A stretch of DNA of 64,000 bases from Tridacna crocea. Taxonomy: Eukaryota > Mollusca > Bivalvia > Cardiida > Cardiidae. Shown piece by piece: positions 10,347 through 20,768 of the stretch; position 1 is the stretch's first letter; each line of letters starts with the position of its first letter. Made by a program: the position numbers and the translations under genes. Where the stretch lies: NCBI GenBank assembly GCA_943736015.1, contig OX031056.1, positions 66,119,277-66,183,276 of the forward strand, given 5' to 3'. The notes under the pieces were generated by a model. The model was given only the letters and a program-made list of their open reading frames with translations. It made no database searches and was not told where the DNA came from.

Positions 10347-10533
10347 TGTGACCCGTCACGCAAAAAAAACGACCGTCTGGGAATTCGGTACATCAATTTA
10401 ATAAAAATAATTGTATAACGATGTGCAGAAAGCGAAAAGTGTCGATACTGGTCAGTCTGCGCAATTCGCGCAGTCTGACCAAGGTTAACACTTTTTGCAG
10501 TTCCCAGAAGGTCCCTTTTTGCGTAATGGATAA
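10347..10533. mobile_element. MITE K
   Basis: Terminal inverted repeats 'tgtgacccgtcacgcaaaaa' and 'tccctttttgcgtaatgga'. The inner hairpin (gtcgatactggtcagtctgc / gcgcagtctgaccaaggt) is related to that of family E. A second copy is at 16465-16718. Confidence 0.75.
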
Positions 10534-10887
10534 CATTAATTTTGTTGGATTCGTTCAAAATAAGGAACTCTTTTAAGGTTTGAAAAAACAGTGTTAGCGA
10601 TTTTGTGTGAGTAATAGATTCAACTTTTGAACAAATAACTTTAATCTTTTCTTGAAATCGAGCCCATTTTTTTACACCCGCATGCAGTGAATCTGTCATT
10701 TATAGTTATATATGGTTTCTATTTATCATTGGAATTTCTGACATAAATTTCGGAGCTTGCAGCGATAGCAACGTTTTCCGATTCCCCTGGGATATATGGT
10801 TTCCTCTCCATTATTGTTAGTTTGCCCTCGAAAACCATCGTGGCAAATCCTTGTAATCGTTGTTACAATGAGTACTTCTTCAGTCAG

Positions 10888-11237
10888 AATCTCGTTGTCT
10901 GTGCATGTCACATTCTTCGAAGATCAGACCTGCCTGATATGGCCCATCACTCTGTCCGAAGTTGTGGGGGATTGTAGTAATACACGGTATAAAATTAGCG
11001 ATGAAAAAAATAGCTTTTATCAATACGTTTGAGGAGAAATCAGGCCTGCTTTAGCTCTAGCTTTCTCTAAACTGCTGATCATAGCTGAATGAATCGCACC
11101 AGATAGCGTTTTATTGAGTAAAAGTTTATTTTAGTTTGAAATTCAAAGTAACGGTTGTCGCGTAGAAAGTAGTCCGGTTCTTTACCCAGAATGCCCAAAT
11201 TAGACGTGTATTTGTAGAATGCCATCTAGCGGGACAT
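10888..11237 (+). mobile_element. repeat R, probable SINE body
   Basis: Shares with 32897-33231, 53459-53812 and 63486-63692: 'tgtctgtgcatgtca', 'attcttcgaag', 'atcaatacgtttgaggagaa', 'taacggttgtcgcgtagaaa' and 'tagaatgccatctagcggga'. At 53 kb a tRNA-like head joins this body, so R is probably a SINE. No head is visible here. Confidence 0.6.
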
Positions 11238-11555
11238 AATGGTTAGAATTTAAATTTTTGCTGAACCAAGAGGAATTTCAAAGTCCGTTTGCGCTATAAA
11301 AGTGTTACTTTTTTTCAATCCATTATGATCGTTTGACTGCAGAAGAGATTTTAGCATACACACAGCTTTGCTGACGAACAAATTCTTCAATAAAAATGGG
11401 TATTTCTAACTTTGAATTACATTCAACAGAAACAACGGAAATCACTCACTCTGAAATATTTGAAAGCATTGCGTTTTTTAACACCATTTTCTCTCATTTT
11501 CTCGCGCTATGTTCTCAGGTATTTCATCTCTTGCCGAGAAATACGGGATCATTCG
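11238..11555. other. no recognised feature
   Basis: No repeat family or coding region that I can support. Short frames here show no known motif. Confidence 0.45.
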
Positions 11556-11793
11556 TTAAGCTTTACCACGCAATCACAATTTTTAACGACCATGGGGAAG
11601 AAGCCTTTTGAAAAAAAAATAATTGTGGGAAAAAGGAGAAAATGCTGGCAATCAGCATTTTCTCCTTTTCCCGCAAAGTTTTCTACTCTATTAAAGGAAA
11701 AAATGCGTCATTTGAGCCACTATGAAATTGTCCTCTGAAAAAAAACTTTCAATTTGTAAAGGTCCAAAATTTTGTCATGTGGTAAAGGGTTAA
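11556..11793 (-). mobile_element. MITE A, full length
   Basis: TTAA at both ends: start 'ttaagctttaccacgcaatc', end 'tcatgtggtaaagggttaa'. The central hairpin (gtgggaaaaaggagaaaatg) is well kept. Confidence 0.85.
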
Positions 11794-12010
11794 GAGTTTG
11801 AAGGACATTGGCTCTTTAGGTCAAAACTACAAACTTTAACAGCATTTTGCTGAATTTTACGATTGCCTTAAAAAAACTAGTTTGTCTCGTAGTAATACAC
11901 AATATTGACAGTGCTGCGTCACATACTTCCGGTTTGGAAACAGTAAAAATAGTGAACTGAAACATAGCTATTACTGTCTTGCAGTCAAGTAAATGAACCA
12001 TCTTCTGTGA

Positions 12011-12075
12011 AAAGGGGGCTAAATCCATCTGCGAAAGGCTTTGACTCCGGTCAGCCTGGGCAGCTCGCGAGCCAA
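12011..12075 (+). mobile_element. MITE E fragment
   Basis: 'aaaagggggctaaatccat' and 'tccggtcagcctgggcagct'. The hairpin is broken after the first arm. Confidence 0.6.
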
Positions 12076-12239
12076 GCTCTAAAAAGGGTATTTAATGCGT
12101 GTACGTAATGAACAATATCAAGCAATTCTAGAGAATGACTTACCAAAGGGCACTTATGTACATAATCTACCACCTTCAATAAGGACCGTACCTTGGACCT
12201 AACGGTTGTAACTCATATGCCTTCACCACTGACCTAAAC

Positions 12240-12440
12240 AGGGTCCATATTCGCCAACCATTTTTAAGAACGTTCTTTGTCTTATTCTTCAAAATTCTCT
12301 GACAGTGAAAGTAACAGAAATTCTGATTGGCTAAACCATATGGTTTAGCCAATCAAAAGTTCTGTTACTTTCACATTGACAAAATTCTGAAGAATAAGAC
12401 TAAGAATGTTCTTAAGAATGGTCGGTGAATACTGGCCCGG
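12240..12440. mobile_element. foldback MITE D, full length
   Basis: Ends 'ccatattcgccaaccat' and 'atggtcggtgaatactggcc'. The centre is the near-palindrome 'ttggctaaaccatatggttt' at about 12340, and the arms pair over the whole element. Confidence 0.85.
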
Positions 12441-12882
12441 GCAGGAGCAGCCGTTTCGGATCAGGAAAAGCAGCGGAAGGCGACCCTTATACCTTTATTA
12501 AGTTACTCCTATCATTTACATACGTAGTAAAAACGGCCTTTTGAACAAAGAACGCCATTAAATACCAACTGCCTCATAAAAGAGTTGATCGTAAGTTTGA
12601 CCTTTACGTTTAAATAACACCTTTGCTATACAAACACGGCGACATTTCGGTATACGTAGATAACGTAGATAAACTTGCATTGAAAAGCAGCAAGGAAAAA
12701 AAAAGCAGTTTCAAGTTACAAGCCAACGCCCCTTTTCTGGCAATGTTTTCATGTCAGGTAACAATAACTCCCTCACCTTCAACCTTTTGTCTTCCGTTTG
12801 AAATATAGTTATTCTTAGTTTTTCACATATCTCTCACTGATAAATCAGTATGTAGCACTTTTTCAACAGATTAAATTTAACA
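12441..12882. other. no recognised feature
   Basis: Single-copy-looking DNA. A 61-codon open frame at 12623-12808 has no recognisable motif. Confidence 0.45.
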
Positions 12883-13050
12883 GAGCTCCAGATAGAGGGA
12901 CTGATTTTGATTTCAAAATTGAAAATATTAATTATTCTCCACTTAACCCTATGTTGTGGGTACTCATAAGAATCGTCTTGATGAGACGATTCTAATGAGT
13001 AACCACAACAATGGATTTAGAATACCATCACTCCCTCTTATCTGGAGCTC
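12883..13050 (+). mobile_element. MITE J, full length
   Basis: Terminal inverted repeats 'gagctccagatagaggga' and 'tccctcttatctggagctc'. The central hairpin is 'gtactcataagaatcgtctt / gatgagacgattctaatgag'. Five copies occur in the window. Confidence 0.85.
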
Positions 13051-13128
13051 CGAATTACACATACTGTTCATTTGCCGCAAAATGAATTGACAGTAACTGT
13101 TGTGTCGTTATCTAGTTTAAAAGAAATA

Positions 13129-13198
13129 TACAGTGAGGATGAGAGATCAGACTGTACGGTCGTGCAGTCTGATCTTGATCTTCACTGTCCTCATAAGC
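13129..13198. mobile_element. MITE B core
   Basis: Hairpin with 'gagatcagactgtacggt' and 'cagtctgatcttgatctt'. The outer parts of the element are absent. Confidence 0.65.
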
Positions 13199-13251
13199 TT
13201 CCTTCTATCGTCTATGGTAAGGAAAAAGATCAATCGGACCGAAAATGACTT

Positions 13252-13478
13252 AACTCTTTACAAAACGACAAAATTTTAGACTGGTCCAAATTCAAAGCAT
13301 TTGCAGACGATAAAATAGAAGTGACTGAAATTTTCAAATCTGCATCGAAGAGGAGAGGAAACATTGTGGGAAAAGGAGAAAATGCTGGTTACCAGCATTT
13401 TCACCTTATCCCACAATGTTTTCAAAAGGCTTCTTTCTCAGGGTCGTCAAAAGTCGACATTGTGTAGTGAAGGGTTTA
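13252..13478 (+). mobile_element. MITE A, full length
   Basis: Starts TTAACTCTTTACAAAACG, has 'agactggtccaaattcaaag', a good hairpin and 'ggcttctttctcagggtcgt', and ends 'gtgaagggttta' (TTAA mutated). Confidence 0.9.
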
Positions 13479-13684
13479 CTGCTTAAAGATTCAAAGAAAT
13501 TTCAAAACTCAAGGACGAGTATAATTATTAATTTTCCTTTATACGTATCTTAAAAAAGCTTGACATTATTAATGAAATAAATACATTAAATGACAAACAT
13601 AGTTCATGATGCATTTGCACTGAAAAATAAGATTTATAAATTTATGAACTTACTCTGTCAGCTCTTAATATAATTATTGGTGTC

Positions 13685-13900
13685 CGTGGTTGTGAGATAG
13701 GAGCGTCAGGCTCGTAACCAAAAGGTCCCGAATTCGATCCTGTGAGCGGGTGTCAACTTTGGAGGTTTTTTTTTTCACAGGTCTACATATTCGACGCGAG
13801 TACTAGTGTAGTTCCCAGGAAGCAGAATCGAGAGAGATTAGTTTAAGTTGTACGAACTTGTTTCTCAATCGATTTGAAATAAGTATATCTAATTAAACTA
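13685..13900 (+). mobile_element. SINE G, tRNA-derived
   Basis: tRNA-like head with B-box-like 'gaattcgatcc' near 13731, then 'gagcgggtgtcaactttgga', 'cgcgagtactagtgtag' and the conserved 'cccaggaagcagaatcgag', ending 'gaacttgtttctcaatcgat'. Copies are also at 29815-30026 and 55099-55297. Confidence 0.75.
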
Positions 13901-14017
13901 AAACTAAATATAATTATTAAATCGACCTCTGCCGACAACTTGAAATTTAATCTAATGGAGTTCAAATGATATAGATTTCCTGTCTCATGGTCTATACTAA
14001 ATCATCTAGAAATGCAC

Positions 14018-14075
14018 GTGTAGATCTTAGATAATAATGCACGTTCGGTGCATTCTAATTTTGATATTTCAAGTG
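14018..14075. mobile_element. MITE B, degenerate core
   Basis: 'tgtagatcttag' with 'gcacgttcggtgcattct' keeps the palindrome but little else. Confidence 0.45.
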
Positions 14076-14096
14076 AACATAGGTCCCTGTATTTGC

Positions 14097-14604
14097 TTAG
14101 CCCTCTTCCACACAATGCCGACTTTTAACAACCCTGAGAGAAAAGCCTTTATGAAAACGTTGTGGGAAAAGGAGAAAATGCTGGAAACCAGCATTTTCTC
14201 CTTTGCCTACAACGTTTTTTTTTTTATCCTATCAACGAAAGATTGCACCATTTACAACATTGGTAACCAGCATTTGCTCCTTTTCCTACAATGTTTTTAC
14301 CATATTTAAAAAAAAATGCACCATTCACAACAATGTGCAAAAAGGAGTAAATGCTGGTAACCACTATTTTCTCCTTTTTCCACATTATTTTTAACCATGT
14401 CAAAGAAAGATTGCACCATTTACAACATTGTGTGAAAAGGAGAAAACGCTGATAACCAGCATTTTTTCCTCTTCCCGCAATTGTTTTTTTTTTTACCCTA
14501 TCAAAGAAAAAAATGCATCATTTGAGCAATATTGAAATGAATATCGTTTGCAAATGCTTTCAATTTGGACTAGGCTAAAATTTTGTCACCCGATAACAGG
14601 TTAA
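14097..14604 (-). mobile_element. MITE A with four tandem hairpins
   Basis: Family A ends (ttagccctcttccacacaat at the left, TTAA at 14601) enclose about 508 bp, twice the usual length. The excess is hairpin region: variants of 'aaaggagaaaatgctggtaa' with 'ccagcattttctccttt' occur near 14165, 14270 (right arm only), 14345 and 14440. Each is followed by a block like 'atcaaagaaagattgcacca' and 'tttacaacattg'. This is internal tandem amplification of the centre. Confidence 0.85.
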
Positions 14605-14957
14605 ATAAGGCGCTGAGAGAGTACAATCGACTTCTCAAAATCGTAACAAGAACGCATCACGTGCGTTTTGATAAAAGAAAAGACCACGTGCAGTTTGATA
14701 AAAGAAAAGACAAAACTAATTTTCTCGTACTTAAACGAACTTTGATGATCATATTTCTCAACAATGATATTTTACAGTCATACAGTCATACAAATAAGTC
14801 ATGCTGTGGTAAAAGGGAGCTTAAAGCAAGCCATCATATCGTCGTTTTACTTCAAAAACCTCGTATCGACAGCTTGTTTTAAACTGTAGTTATGAGGTTA
14901 TTGACATAAATCGACGATATACTCATTGATCTATTACAGCTAATTTATTCTAACGCC
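14605..14957. other. unassigned, with a short tandem duplication
   Basis: A 27-bp unit (cacgtgc.gttttgataaaag) is repeated twice at about 14657-14711. An open frame across it is probably fortuitous. Nothing else is recognised. Confidence 0.5.
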
Positions 14958-15118
14958 TGACTTAATCATGATGTAGGCTGGGCCTTCGACATACAAAAAA
15001 TTATTTACCAATAGCGAAAAGTTTCGGTCCAGGGCAGCCTGCGCGGAGTGCGCAGGCTGCCCTGGATCGATACTTTTCGCAGATGCATTAAGCCCCCTTT
15101 TTCATAGAGCGTGGCACA
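14958..15118 (-). mobile_element. MITE E, 5' truncated
   Basis: 'cttaatcatgatgtaggctg', hairpin 'cagggcagcctgcgcgga / gtgcgcaggctgccctgg' (compensating changes in both arms), and the right end 'gcagatgcattaagccccct'. Confidence 0.85.
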
Positions 15119-15273
15119 AATATAAAATGGGAGTTCCCTAGGGCCTGGTAGTGCAAAGCCAAAAGCGTGGTACTGGTGACACCAAAGATGAGTTATCGCT
15201 CATTTATAATTGATATACTATTGGAAACAGTGAAATACTAGTACATTATTCAAATAAAAAAACACCAATGGGG

Positions 15274-15287
15274 CGGGGGGGGGGGCT
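15274..15287. repeat. poly-G tract
   Basis: A G-rich run interrupted by one C. Confidence 0.8.
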
Positions 15288-15338
15288 TTGGCTAAAAGGT
15301 GTCAAATATATCCCAATAGCAAGCAATGTCATCAAGTA

Positions 15339-15452
15339 ATTATGGATCCATAACACTGCTTCATTTGACAACCGAATCATGCGGTAGAGTGATCCTTTGA
15401 TATGCAGAAAATGCGAAAAGCGAACTGTTTTGACTCGTGTCAGCCTGCATGG
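15339..15452 (-). mobile_element. MITE E, truncated
   Basis: 'tatggatccataacactgc', 'aatcatgcggtagagtgat' and 'cgtgtcagcctgcatgg'. The copy stops within the hairpin. Confidence 0.7.
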
Positions 15453-15574
15453 AAAAGAGCATTTGTCATTCAAAAGGTATGAAATTTTTACTTAGTATAG
15501 CGAAAGAAGGATGTCGCCTTCGTCGGTCAATTCTTTTTGATTGGCGCTTAATGCTGTTTTCAGAATTTACTTCA

Positions 15575-15843
15575 GCAGTTACATTTCTGCGACAAGTGAC
15601 ACTATCGATCATTTTCTGGTTCCCTTTCACAGTAATTCAAGCCATATTCATTCAAAGCCACTGGCTGCTCCCAAAAGAAGATATTATTGGACCAATCTTT
15701 AGCCGCGACAGAAGGAATGAATCCTGTTGTAATGACTACCATCAATTCTTAATCCTCAGAAACAATTTGGCCGAATTGGAAGATCGAACCAGAGACCAAC
15801 TAGTCAAGGTTAACTCCGTTTACCAGTGAGCTGCGCTTGGCTT
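15575..15843 (-). mobile_element. SINE F, diverged
   Basis: Reverse-strand copy with 'aaagccactggctgctccc', 'ggaatgaatcctgttgta' and 'actaccatcaatt', and a decayed tRNA-like head on the right. Confidence 0.7.
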
Positions 15844-16094
15844 GGCGTCATTGGGTAAAAACAGAATGTCCTGTTGTAGTATAGATCAAAGTTCACTAGA
15901 AATTTGAGAGAATGTGAAGTTACATTTGAAAAAAAAAAATTATTTCTCCGACTTGAAATCCATTGAAATCCATCTCACGCGCATGCGCACTGGTTTGACA
16001 CTTGTCCTGCTAAATAACTTAAATCAAACATTCAAAGCCAATAGTAAAAACCTGAATACTTCTTCTTAAAACTTTTTTTTTTTCTGTGAAAAAA
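15844..16094. other. no recognised feature
   Basis: AT-rich, with several A and T runs. Confidence 0.4.
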
Positions 16095-16216
16095 AAAAAT
16101 CTTTCTGTCAGACAGCGTAGATTGAAGATCAGACTGCACGTTCTGTGCAGTCTGATCTTGGATCAACACTGTCTGCAAAAGGTCAGTGAATCACGCTTTG
16201 CAACATAAGAGCTAAA
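16095..16216 (-). mobile_element. MITE B
   Basis: Core hairpin 'gcgtagattgaagatcagac / gtctgatcttggatcaac', followed by 'gtctgcaaaaggtcagtga' and a diverged right end 'gagctaaatt'. Confidence 0.8.
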
Positions 16217-16286
16217 TTATCACCCGAATTTCTGTCAAGCTGAGAGTTACGGAAATCAGAAACTCGTCCGTTCGTTTTTGACCTTT

Positions 16287-16464
16287 TATTCTACAATTTT
16301 GTGTTTTGACGCCAATAAGGTTGAAGAATTCGAAAAAATATTGAAAAAAAAGAGAAGAAAATGCTTGGAACCCCGTCACTTCCTCCTTTTCCCAAAATGT
16401 TTCCACCCTTTCTTACATAAATTTCATTATCCAAGACACGTTGATAATTATGTCCTTTAGTAAA
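16287..16464 (-). mobile_element. MITE A, degenerate
   Basis: Weak hairpin (gagaagaaaatgcttgga / cttcctccttttcccaaaat), then 'tttccaccctttctta'. It abuts K at 16465. Confidence 0.6.
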
Positions 16465-16718
16465 TGTGACCCATGACACAAAGAGGGACTTTCTGAGAAC
16501 TGCGAAAACTGTCAACCCTGGTCAGACTGCGCAAATTGCGCAGGCTGACCAGGGTTGACAATTTCGCTATAATGGCTTTTTCTGTATGAAAAGTGGTCAT
16601 TGTGCCTTGTTATGCAATAAATTTTGAATCATCAACTTAAACTGTCTTATCGTTGATCTATATTATCGAATTGGTGTACAGAATTCCCAGATGGTCCCTT
16701 TTTGCGTAATGGGTCACA
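16465..16718. mobile_element. MITE K, full length
   Basis: Inverted ends 'tgtgacccatgacacaaa' and 'tttttgcgtaatgggtcaca'. The hairpin 'accctggtcagactgcgca / ttgcgcaggctgaccaggg' lies near the left end. Confidence 0.8.
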
Positions 16719-16769
16719 AATGATTTTCGTGTGGATAATTCTTATATTTTTCATAACCATCACTTTTTA

Positions 16770-16945
16770 CAGATGATTTTGAAAGCATTAAGGGAAAAGA
16801 AAAAAAAATGCTGGTAACCAGCTTTATCTTTTTTTCCCACAATGTTTATGATGCATTTTTCTAATACAAATCCCTAAGGCTGTATCAAATTTGTCCCCAG
16901 CAATTGATTTTGATAAAGACCATTCTTAAACTTCGTCGTCTGGTT
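16770..16945 (-). mobile_element. MITE A, degenerate
   Basis: Remnant hairpin 'aaatgctggtaaccagct' and 'ttttcccacaatgttta', without clear ends. Confidence 0.55.
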
Positions 16946-16951
16946 GTGTGT

Positions 16952-17258
16952 TTGCCTAGCGTTTGACGCCATTTTCAACATTATTTAGGTTATATACCGA
17001 CGGCAAGTGCACATATCTATGCTTTCGCAGACTTTCTTACTACAGTACTGCACTCAATATTTTCACCAAGCAACTAGCTGCTATCCCATATAACCATCGT
17101 TGAAGCAATGAACAGCGATGGGAGAGGAATGAATCCTGTTACAATGAATATCACCAATACTCGGCAGAAATTGTGGAGCTGGAGGTTCAAACTAGCGACT
17201 GCCTGGTCTCAGACCATGTATCTTATCCGCTCAACCACCGGGCTTGGCTTGTCGTCTC
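16952..17258 (-). mobile_element. SINE F, full length but diverged
   Basis: 'gacgccattttcaacattatt' block at the left, 'gatgggagaggaatgaatcc' in the body, and a decayed tRNA-like head 'ccgctcaaccaccgggct' at the right. Confidence 0.8.
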
Positions 17259-17420
17259 GTCTGATACAAAATTAACTTTGACATTTAGCAGCGACCGATT
17301 TAGACCGTCCTTAGACAAATCATCACTTCAAGGTCTATATATTAATAACTTGTTCTTTAACTTTACGACAAAGTCTGTGATGAACATCGTAAACTTAGTC
17401 ATAAACAGCCATATATTTCC

Positions 17421-17646
17421 TTAACCCCAAACGACAAAATTTTGGACCAGTCCAAATTGACGGCACTTGCAGGCGACAAAATAAATGTAAACGAAAAATT
17501 GAAATTGGTTTCCAGCATGGTAGAAAACATTGTGGGAAAAGGAGAAAATGCTGGTTACCAGCATCTTCTCCTTTTCCCTCAATGTTTTCAAAAGGCTTCT
17601 CTATCTCAGGGCCGTAAAAACCAGGGATTGTTTGGTAAAGGGTTAA
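17421..17646 (+). mobile_element. MITE A, full length
   Basis: TTAA at both ends. 'ggaccagtccaaattgacgg', 'gcaggcgacaaaataaatg', hairpin, 'gtaaaaaccagggattgttt' and 'ggtaaagggttaa'. This is among the best-preserved copies. Confidence 0.95.
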
Positions 17647-17650
17647 CAGA

Positions 17651-17866
17651 TGTCAAAACTTTACACTTGTCCAGATTGAAAATTTAAAGACGACAATTTA
17701 AATATTTCTCAGAAGATAAACTTTGTCTTTATAGAGGAGAAAACATTTTTGGAAAAAGGAGAAAATGCTGGTAACCAGCATTTTCTCCTTTTTCCAACAA
17801 TGTTTTCAAAAGCCTTCGTTCGCAAGGTCGTTTAAAATCGGGATTTTCTTTATGAAGAAATAAAAC
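17651..17866 (+). mobile_element. MITE A, diverged
   Basis: Directly follows the previous copy in the same orientation. The hairpin is strong (ttggaaaaaggagaaaatg); the ends are degraded. Confidence 0.8.
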
Positions 17867-17884
17867 TTACAAGTTTAACACACA

Positions 17885-18430
17885 TTATTTCATGCTTGCC
17901 GGTAGGTTATCGAAAATAAGCGGTGAAATATTTTTCAATATTTCATGGTAACGACCAGTGAAAATAATGATTTTTGACCTTCTAACTCTTCAATTGAATG
18001 CGGAAACAGTTGTTCTATCACTCTAGTTACCTAGATAAAATACGCATGCCTCACAACCAGATGGAAAAATGACGTAATTTACCTTACATTTCTCGCGCTT
18101 GACGTAATATTGTAATGCGTTGCAATGCGAAGGGGGGTACGCCACGGGGAATAACTGAAAAGAACTGTACTAGATTTTAATTAGGTTACGCCAGAAAGGG
18201 TTAAAAACATGAACTAGATAGAATATTTGTTTTTTTACGATGAAAGATCGAAATTTATTTCATCTCGTGAACATCATCGGTAATATTATCACGAGTGGAA
18301 TTTATTTCATCTCGTGAACATCATTGGTAATATTTTCACGAGTGGCACAGCCACTTATGAAAATATTATCGATGATGTTCTCTCGATGAATTAAATTTCG
18401 ATTTTTTACCGAAAAAAAAAACAAATATCC
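17885..18430 (+). mobile_element. foldback element T, longest copy
   Basis: Left part 'ttcatgcttgccggtaggtt' and 'ttcaatatttcatggtaacg', then 'tttctcgcgcttgacgtaat', then the foldback part 'atttcatctcgtgaacatca' paired with 'cactta.gaaaatattatcga'. A 51-bp unit is duplicated at about 18250-18351, which lengthens one arm. No coding capacity. Confidence 0.75.
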
Positions 18431-18861
18431 TCTACATATGCTATGGGCAGTTCATGGGCTTCCCTTTCGGGAAGTGGGGGATTGAGGGTAGTGGATAGTA
18501 AAGATCGAGATCAGACTCCGCTGATTGTAAAGTTTGCTTCTCAATCTGATCCATCAGACATTTATTACAGACACATCCTTACAACCAGAGAGTATATAAA
18601 ACCGCTGTAAAAATTTGATAGACTGTAGAATGGTTTCAAATAAAGTCAGTTATGTAAATATAGAGTTAAATTACTAATAAATATTTAATGTAAGGGTTAA
18701 AGACATATATCGAAAAATCTTCTTTTTAAAAACGGAAAAAAAATGCAACTCAGATTTCTTCGATGGGGGCAAGATAATGCAATGCATCTTCTATCGGTCG
18801 TAGTTAGGGCAATTTTGCAATCGTCAGGGGCGACATTCGGCATCAAGGTTCAACAATAAGA
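18431..18861. other. no recognised feature apart from a B-like remnant
   Basis: A short 'agatcgagatcagactccg' at about 18500 resembles one arm of B. The rest is unassigned. Confidence 0.4.
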
Positions 18862-19048
18862 GTTTCAGATAGGAGAGGAGGATGACATTACTCTAAATCC
18901 TTTATTCCTCTTCGAAACCCTCTGTTGTGGGTACTCATTAGAATCGTCTCGATGAGACGATTCTAATGAGTACCCATAACATAGGGTTTAGTGGAGAATA
19001 ACTGATTTTTTTCAATGTTGAAATCAAAATCACTTCCTCTATCTGGAA
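18862..19048 (-). mobile_element. MITE J
   Basis: Perfect central hairpin 'tactcattagaatcgtctcg / gatgagacgattctaatgag'. The right end 'cacttcctctatctgga' is kept and the left end is diverged. Confidence 0.8.
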
Positions 19049-19368
19049 AAACAGATGTGATGGATGAAAAATTGGCTGAAATCTGTTGTAGATATGTCTT
19101 TAAGGTACTCTATTTATAGTAAAAATATTTTGTTCCATTTCATTCATTAAAATGTCAATAGTCAACCGTTCATTCTATATTCATGAAACATTTTTTTACT
19201 ATTTGTTAAAAAGAGTAAAAATGGGGTAAAAGGACAGAAAGAAAAACGGTCTAACCTTGTGTTGCCTAGCAACGAAAAGATTTAATCAAAAGATCAGATA
19301 TCGTGTCATAATGAAACAAATGGGTCGCCCTTAATTTTCAAATCCGGCTTATAAAGAAATCTTATTGG
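19049..19368. other. no recognised feature
   Basis: AT-rich sequence without repeat or coding signal. Confidence 0.4.
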
Positions 19369-19388
19369 GGGGGGGGGGGGGGGGGGAA
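19369..19388. repeat. poly-G tract
   Basis: An uninterrupted run of about 18-19 G. Confidence 0.9.
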
Positions 19389-19478
19389 CAATGCTAAACG
19401 GTCATGACCAACAGATAGATGCTTTAATAACAAAAACACCAAACGTCAAATAAGCCTTGGTGATAAAATACGGGTTTT

Positions 19479-19583
19479 GGTCTGTGAAAAGGGGTTGAAA
19501 TGCTTCAGAAAAAAATTATAAACCCAGATTAGCCTGCGCAGTCCGCTGACCTGGGTCGGAACTTTCTGCTTTATGTCATTGTA
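19479..19583 (+). mobile_element. MITE E, truncated
   Basis: 'tctgtgaaaaggggttgaaa', then 'cagattagcctgcgcagtcc' with a shortened second arm 'gctgacctgggtcgga'. Confidence 0.7.
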
Positions 19584-19784
19584 AGGGTATACGGATGCTA
19601 TCTTAAAGCATTCATTGTAATGCAATACGAGTTAAACTTTTGTTTAAAAATATGCTCTGACAATGGTTTATTTGTTGAACGAAAGAAAACTGACCTGAGC
19701 TTTTCTAGCGTCAAATTATTAAATTCAACATTTTCTACGGTTGAAAAAAGATTTAGTTGGAACCCAGAAAAATATCTGGGGGAT

Positions 19785-19848
19785 CGTATATATCAAAGAT
19801 TAGATTGCACGTTCTGTGCAGTCTGATCTTGAACTATACCACCCTTAG
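19785..19848. mobile_element. MITE B core
   Basis: 'tagattgcacgttctgtgca' and 'gtctgatcttgaactata'. Outer parts are decayed. Confidence 0.6.
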
Positions 19849-19985
19849 AAACCCTTGTTTTCATCTATGCCCCGCAAAGGATTTTTGGTGATTGAGAACA
19901 AAAGGCATCTTGTTTAGATTTGCGTTACAATTTAACATAATCATTTCTTCAGTGGCCGGAAAAAAAGACAGCGGGTCATTGTGAC

Positions 19986-20268
19986 ATAATTGACTTGCAA
20001 CATGCCAGAAGTGGCATTCGAACATTTGCGTAAAGTGTCGCCTCAGATAAGCCTGCGCAATCCACCTGGGCTAATCCGAGACGGCACTTTAATTCTACAT
20101 TAGATTTTGTTCTTTAGTACGAGTATACTTGCGCAAACTAGAAAAGTATACATAAAAACGGAAAGTGCCGTCTCGGATCAGCCTGCGCGGAACTCGCAGG
20201 CTGATCCGAGACGACATTTAACGCAAATGTCTAAATGTCTTTTTTAGCCTGTTTCAGGCCATGTTTGC
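19986..20268. mobile_element. MITE C, two-hairpin form
   Basis: Ends 'ttgacttgcaacatgccag' and 'gcctgtttcaggccatgttt'. The first hairpin is decayed on its right arm; the second (about 20167-20226) is nearly intact. Confidence 0.8.
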
Positions 20269-20297
20269 CGCTCGTCGAGGCTAGCGGCTGGAAATTT

Positions 20298-20482
20298 AAC
20301 TCCATATCAAACTACAAAAATTTACCCTCGTCCATGTTGACAGCTCTTTCAGGCGACACATGAAATAAAGAACAAATAATGGGCTTTGTATTCAAAAGAG
20401 TTGAAAACACCATGGGAAAAGGAGAAAATGCTGGTCAAATACTTTCTTTCTCTAGGGTCCCAAACTCTGGGATTGTTAACCA
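20298..20482 (+). mobile_element. MITE A, hairpin half deleted
   Basis: The left hairpin arm 'gggaaaaggagaaaatgctg' is followed directly by 'ctttctctagggtcccaaac'. The right arm is missing. Confidence 0.7.
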
Positions 20483-20483
20483 G

Positions 20484-20768
20484 CCGATATAGCTCAGTAG
20501 GTAGAGCGTATGACTCGTGAACACAATGTTTCGGGTCACTGCAGGTTGTGGGTTCAAATCCCAGTCTGGCCAACTAAAAGTACTAATAGTTTTTGGGATG
20601 AGACATTAAACCGAGGTCCCGTGAGACGGTGCTATACGCCAAACACGTTAAGAAACCAGGCGAAGCTCTCAGTAGTTCCGACCTGTATCCTTGCACTGTC
20701 CACCGTAACAACTAACCGTCATCTGGGGGCGTTGCTCAGATGGGCAACCGGTTGCGACAATAAATAAA
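20484..20768 (+). mobile_element. SINE S, tRNA-derived, full length
   Basis: Strong tRNA-like head: A box 'tagctcagtagg' near 20491 and B box 'gggttcaaatccc' near 20551. The body has 'gatgagacattaaaccgagg' and the element ends in 'caataaataaa'. The head cannot fold into a normal acceptor stem (5' GCCGATA does not pair with the 3' GTCTGGC), so I treat it as a SINE and not a tRNA gene. Confidence 0.75.

Noticed and set aside
10325-10699. 124-codon reverse frame
   Set aside because: Runs through MITE K and its hairpin; no motif.
14583-14882. Lysine-rich 99-codon frame as a gene
   Set aside because: Starts inside MITE A, contains a short duplication, and shows no domain or splice context.
15437-15829. 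130-codon frame
   Set aside because: More than half is SINE F on the opposite strand; no domain recognised.
20484-20575. Functional tRNA gene
   Set aside because: A and B boxes are good, but the acceptor stem does not pair and a SINE body with A-rich tail follows.
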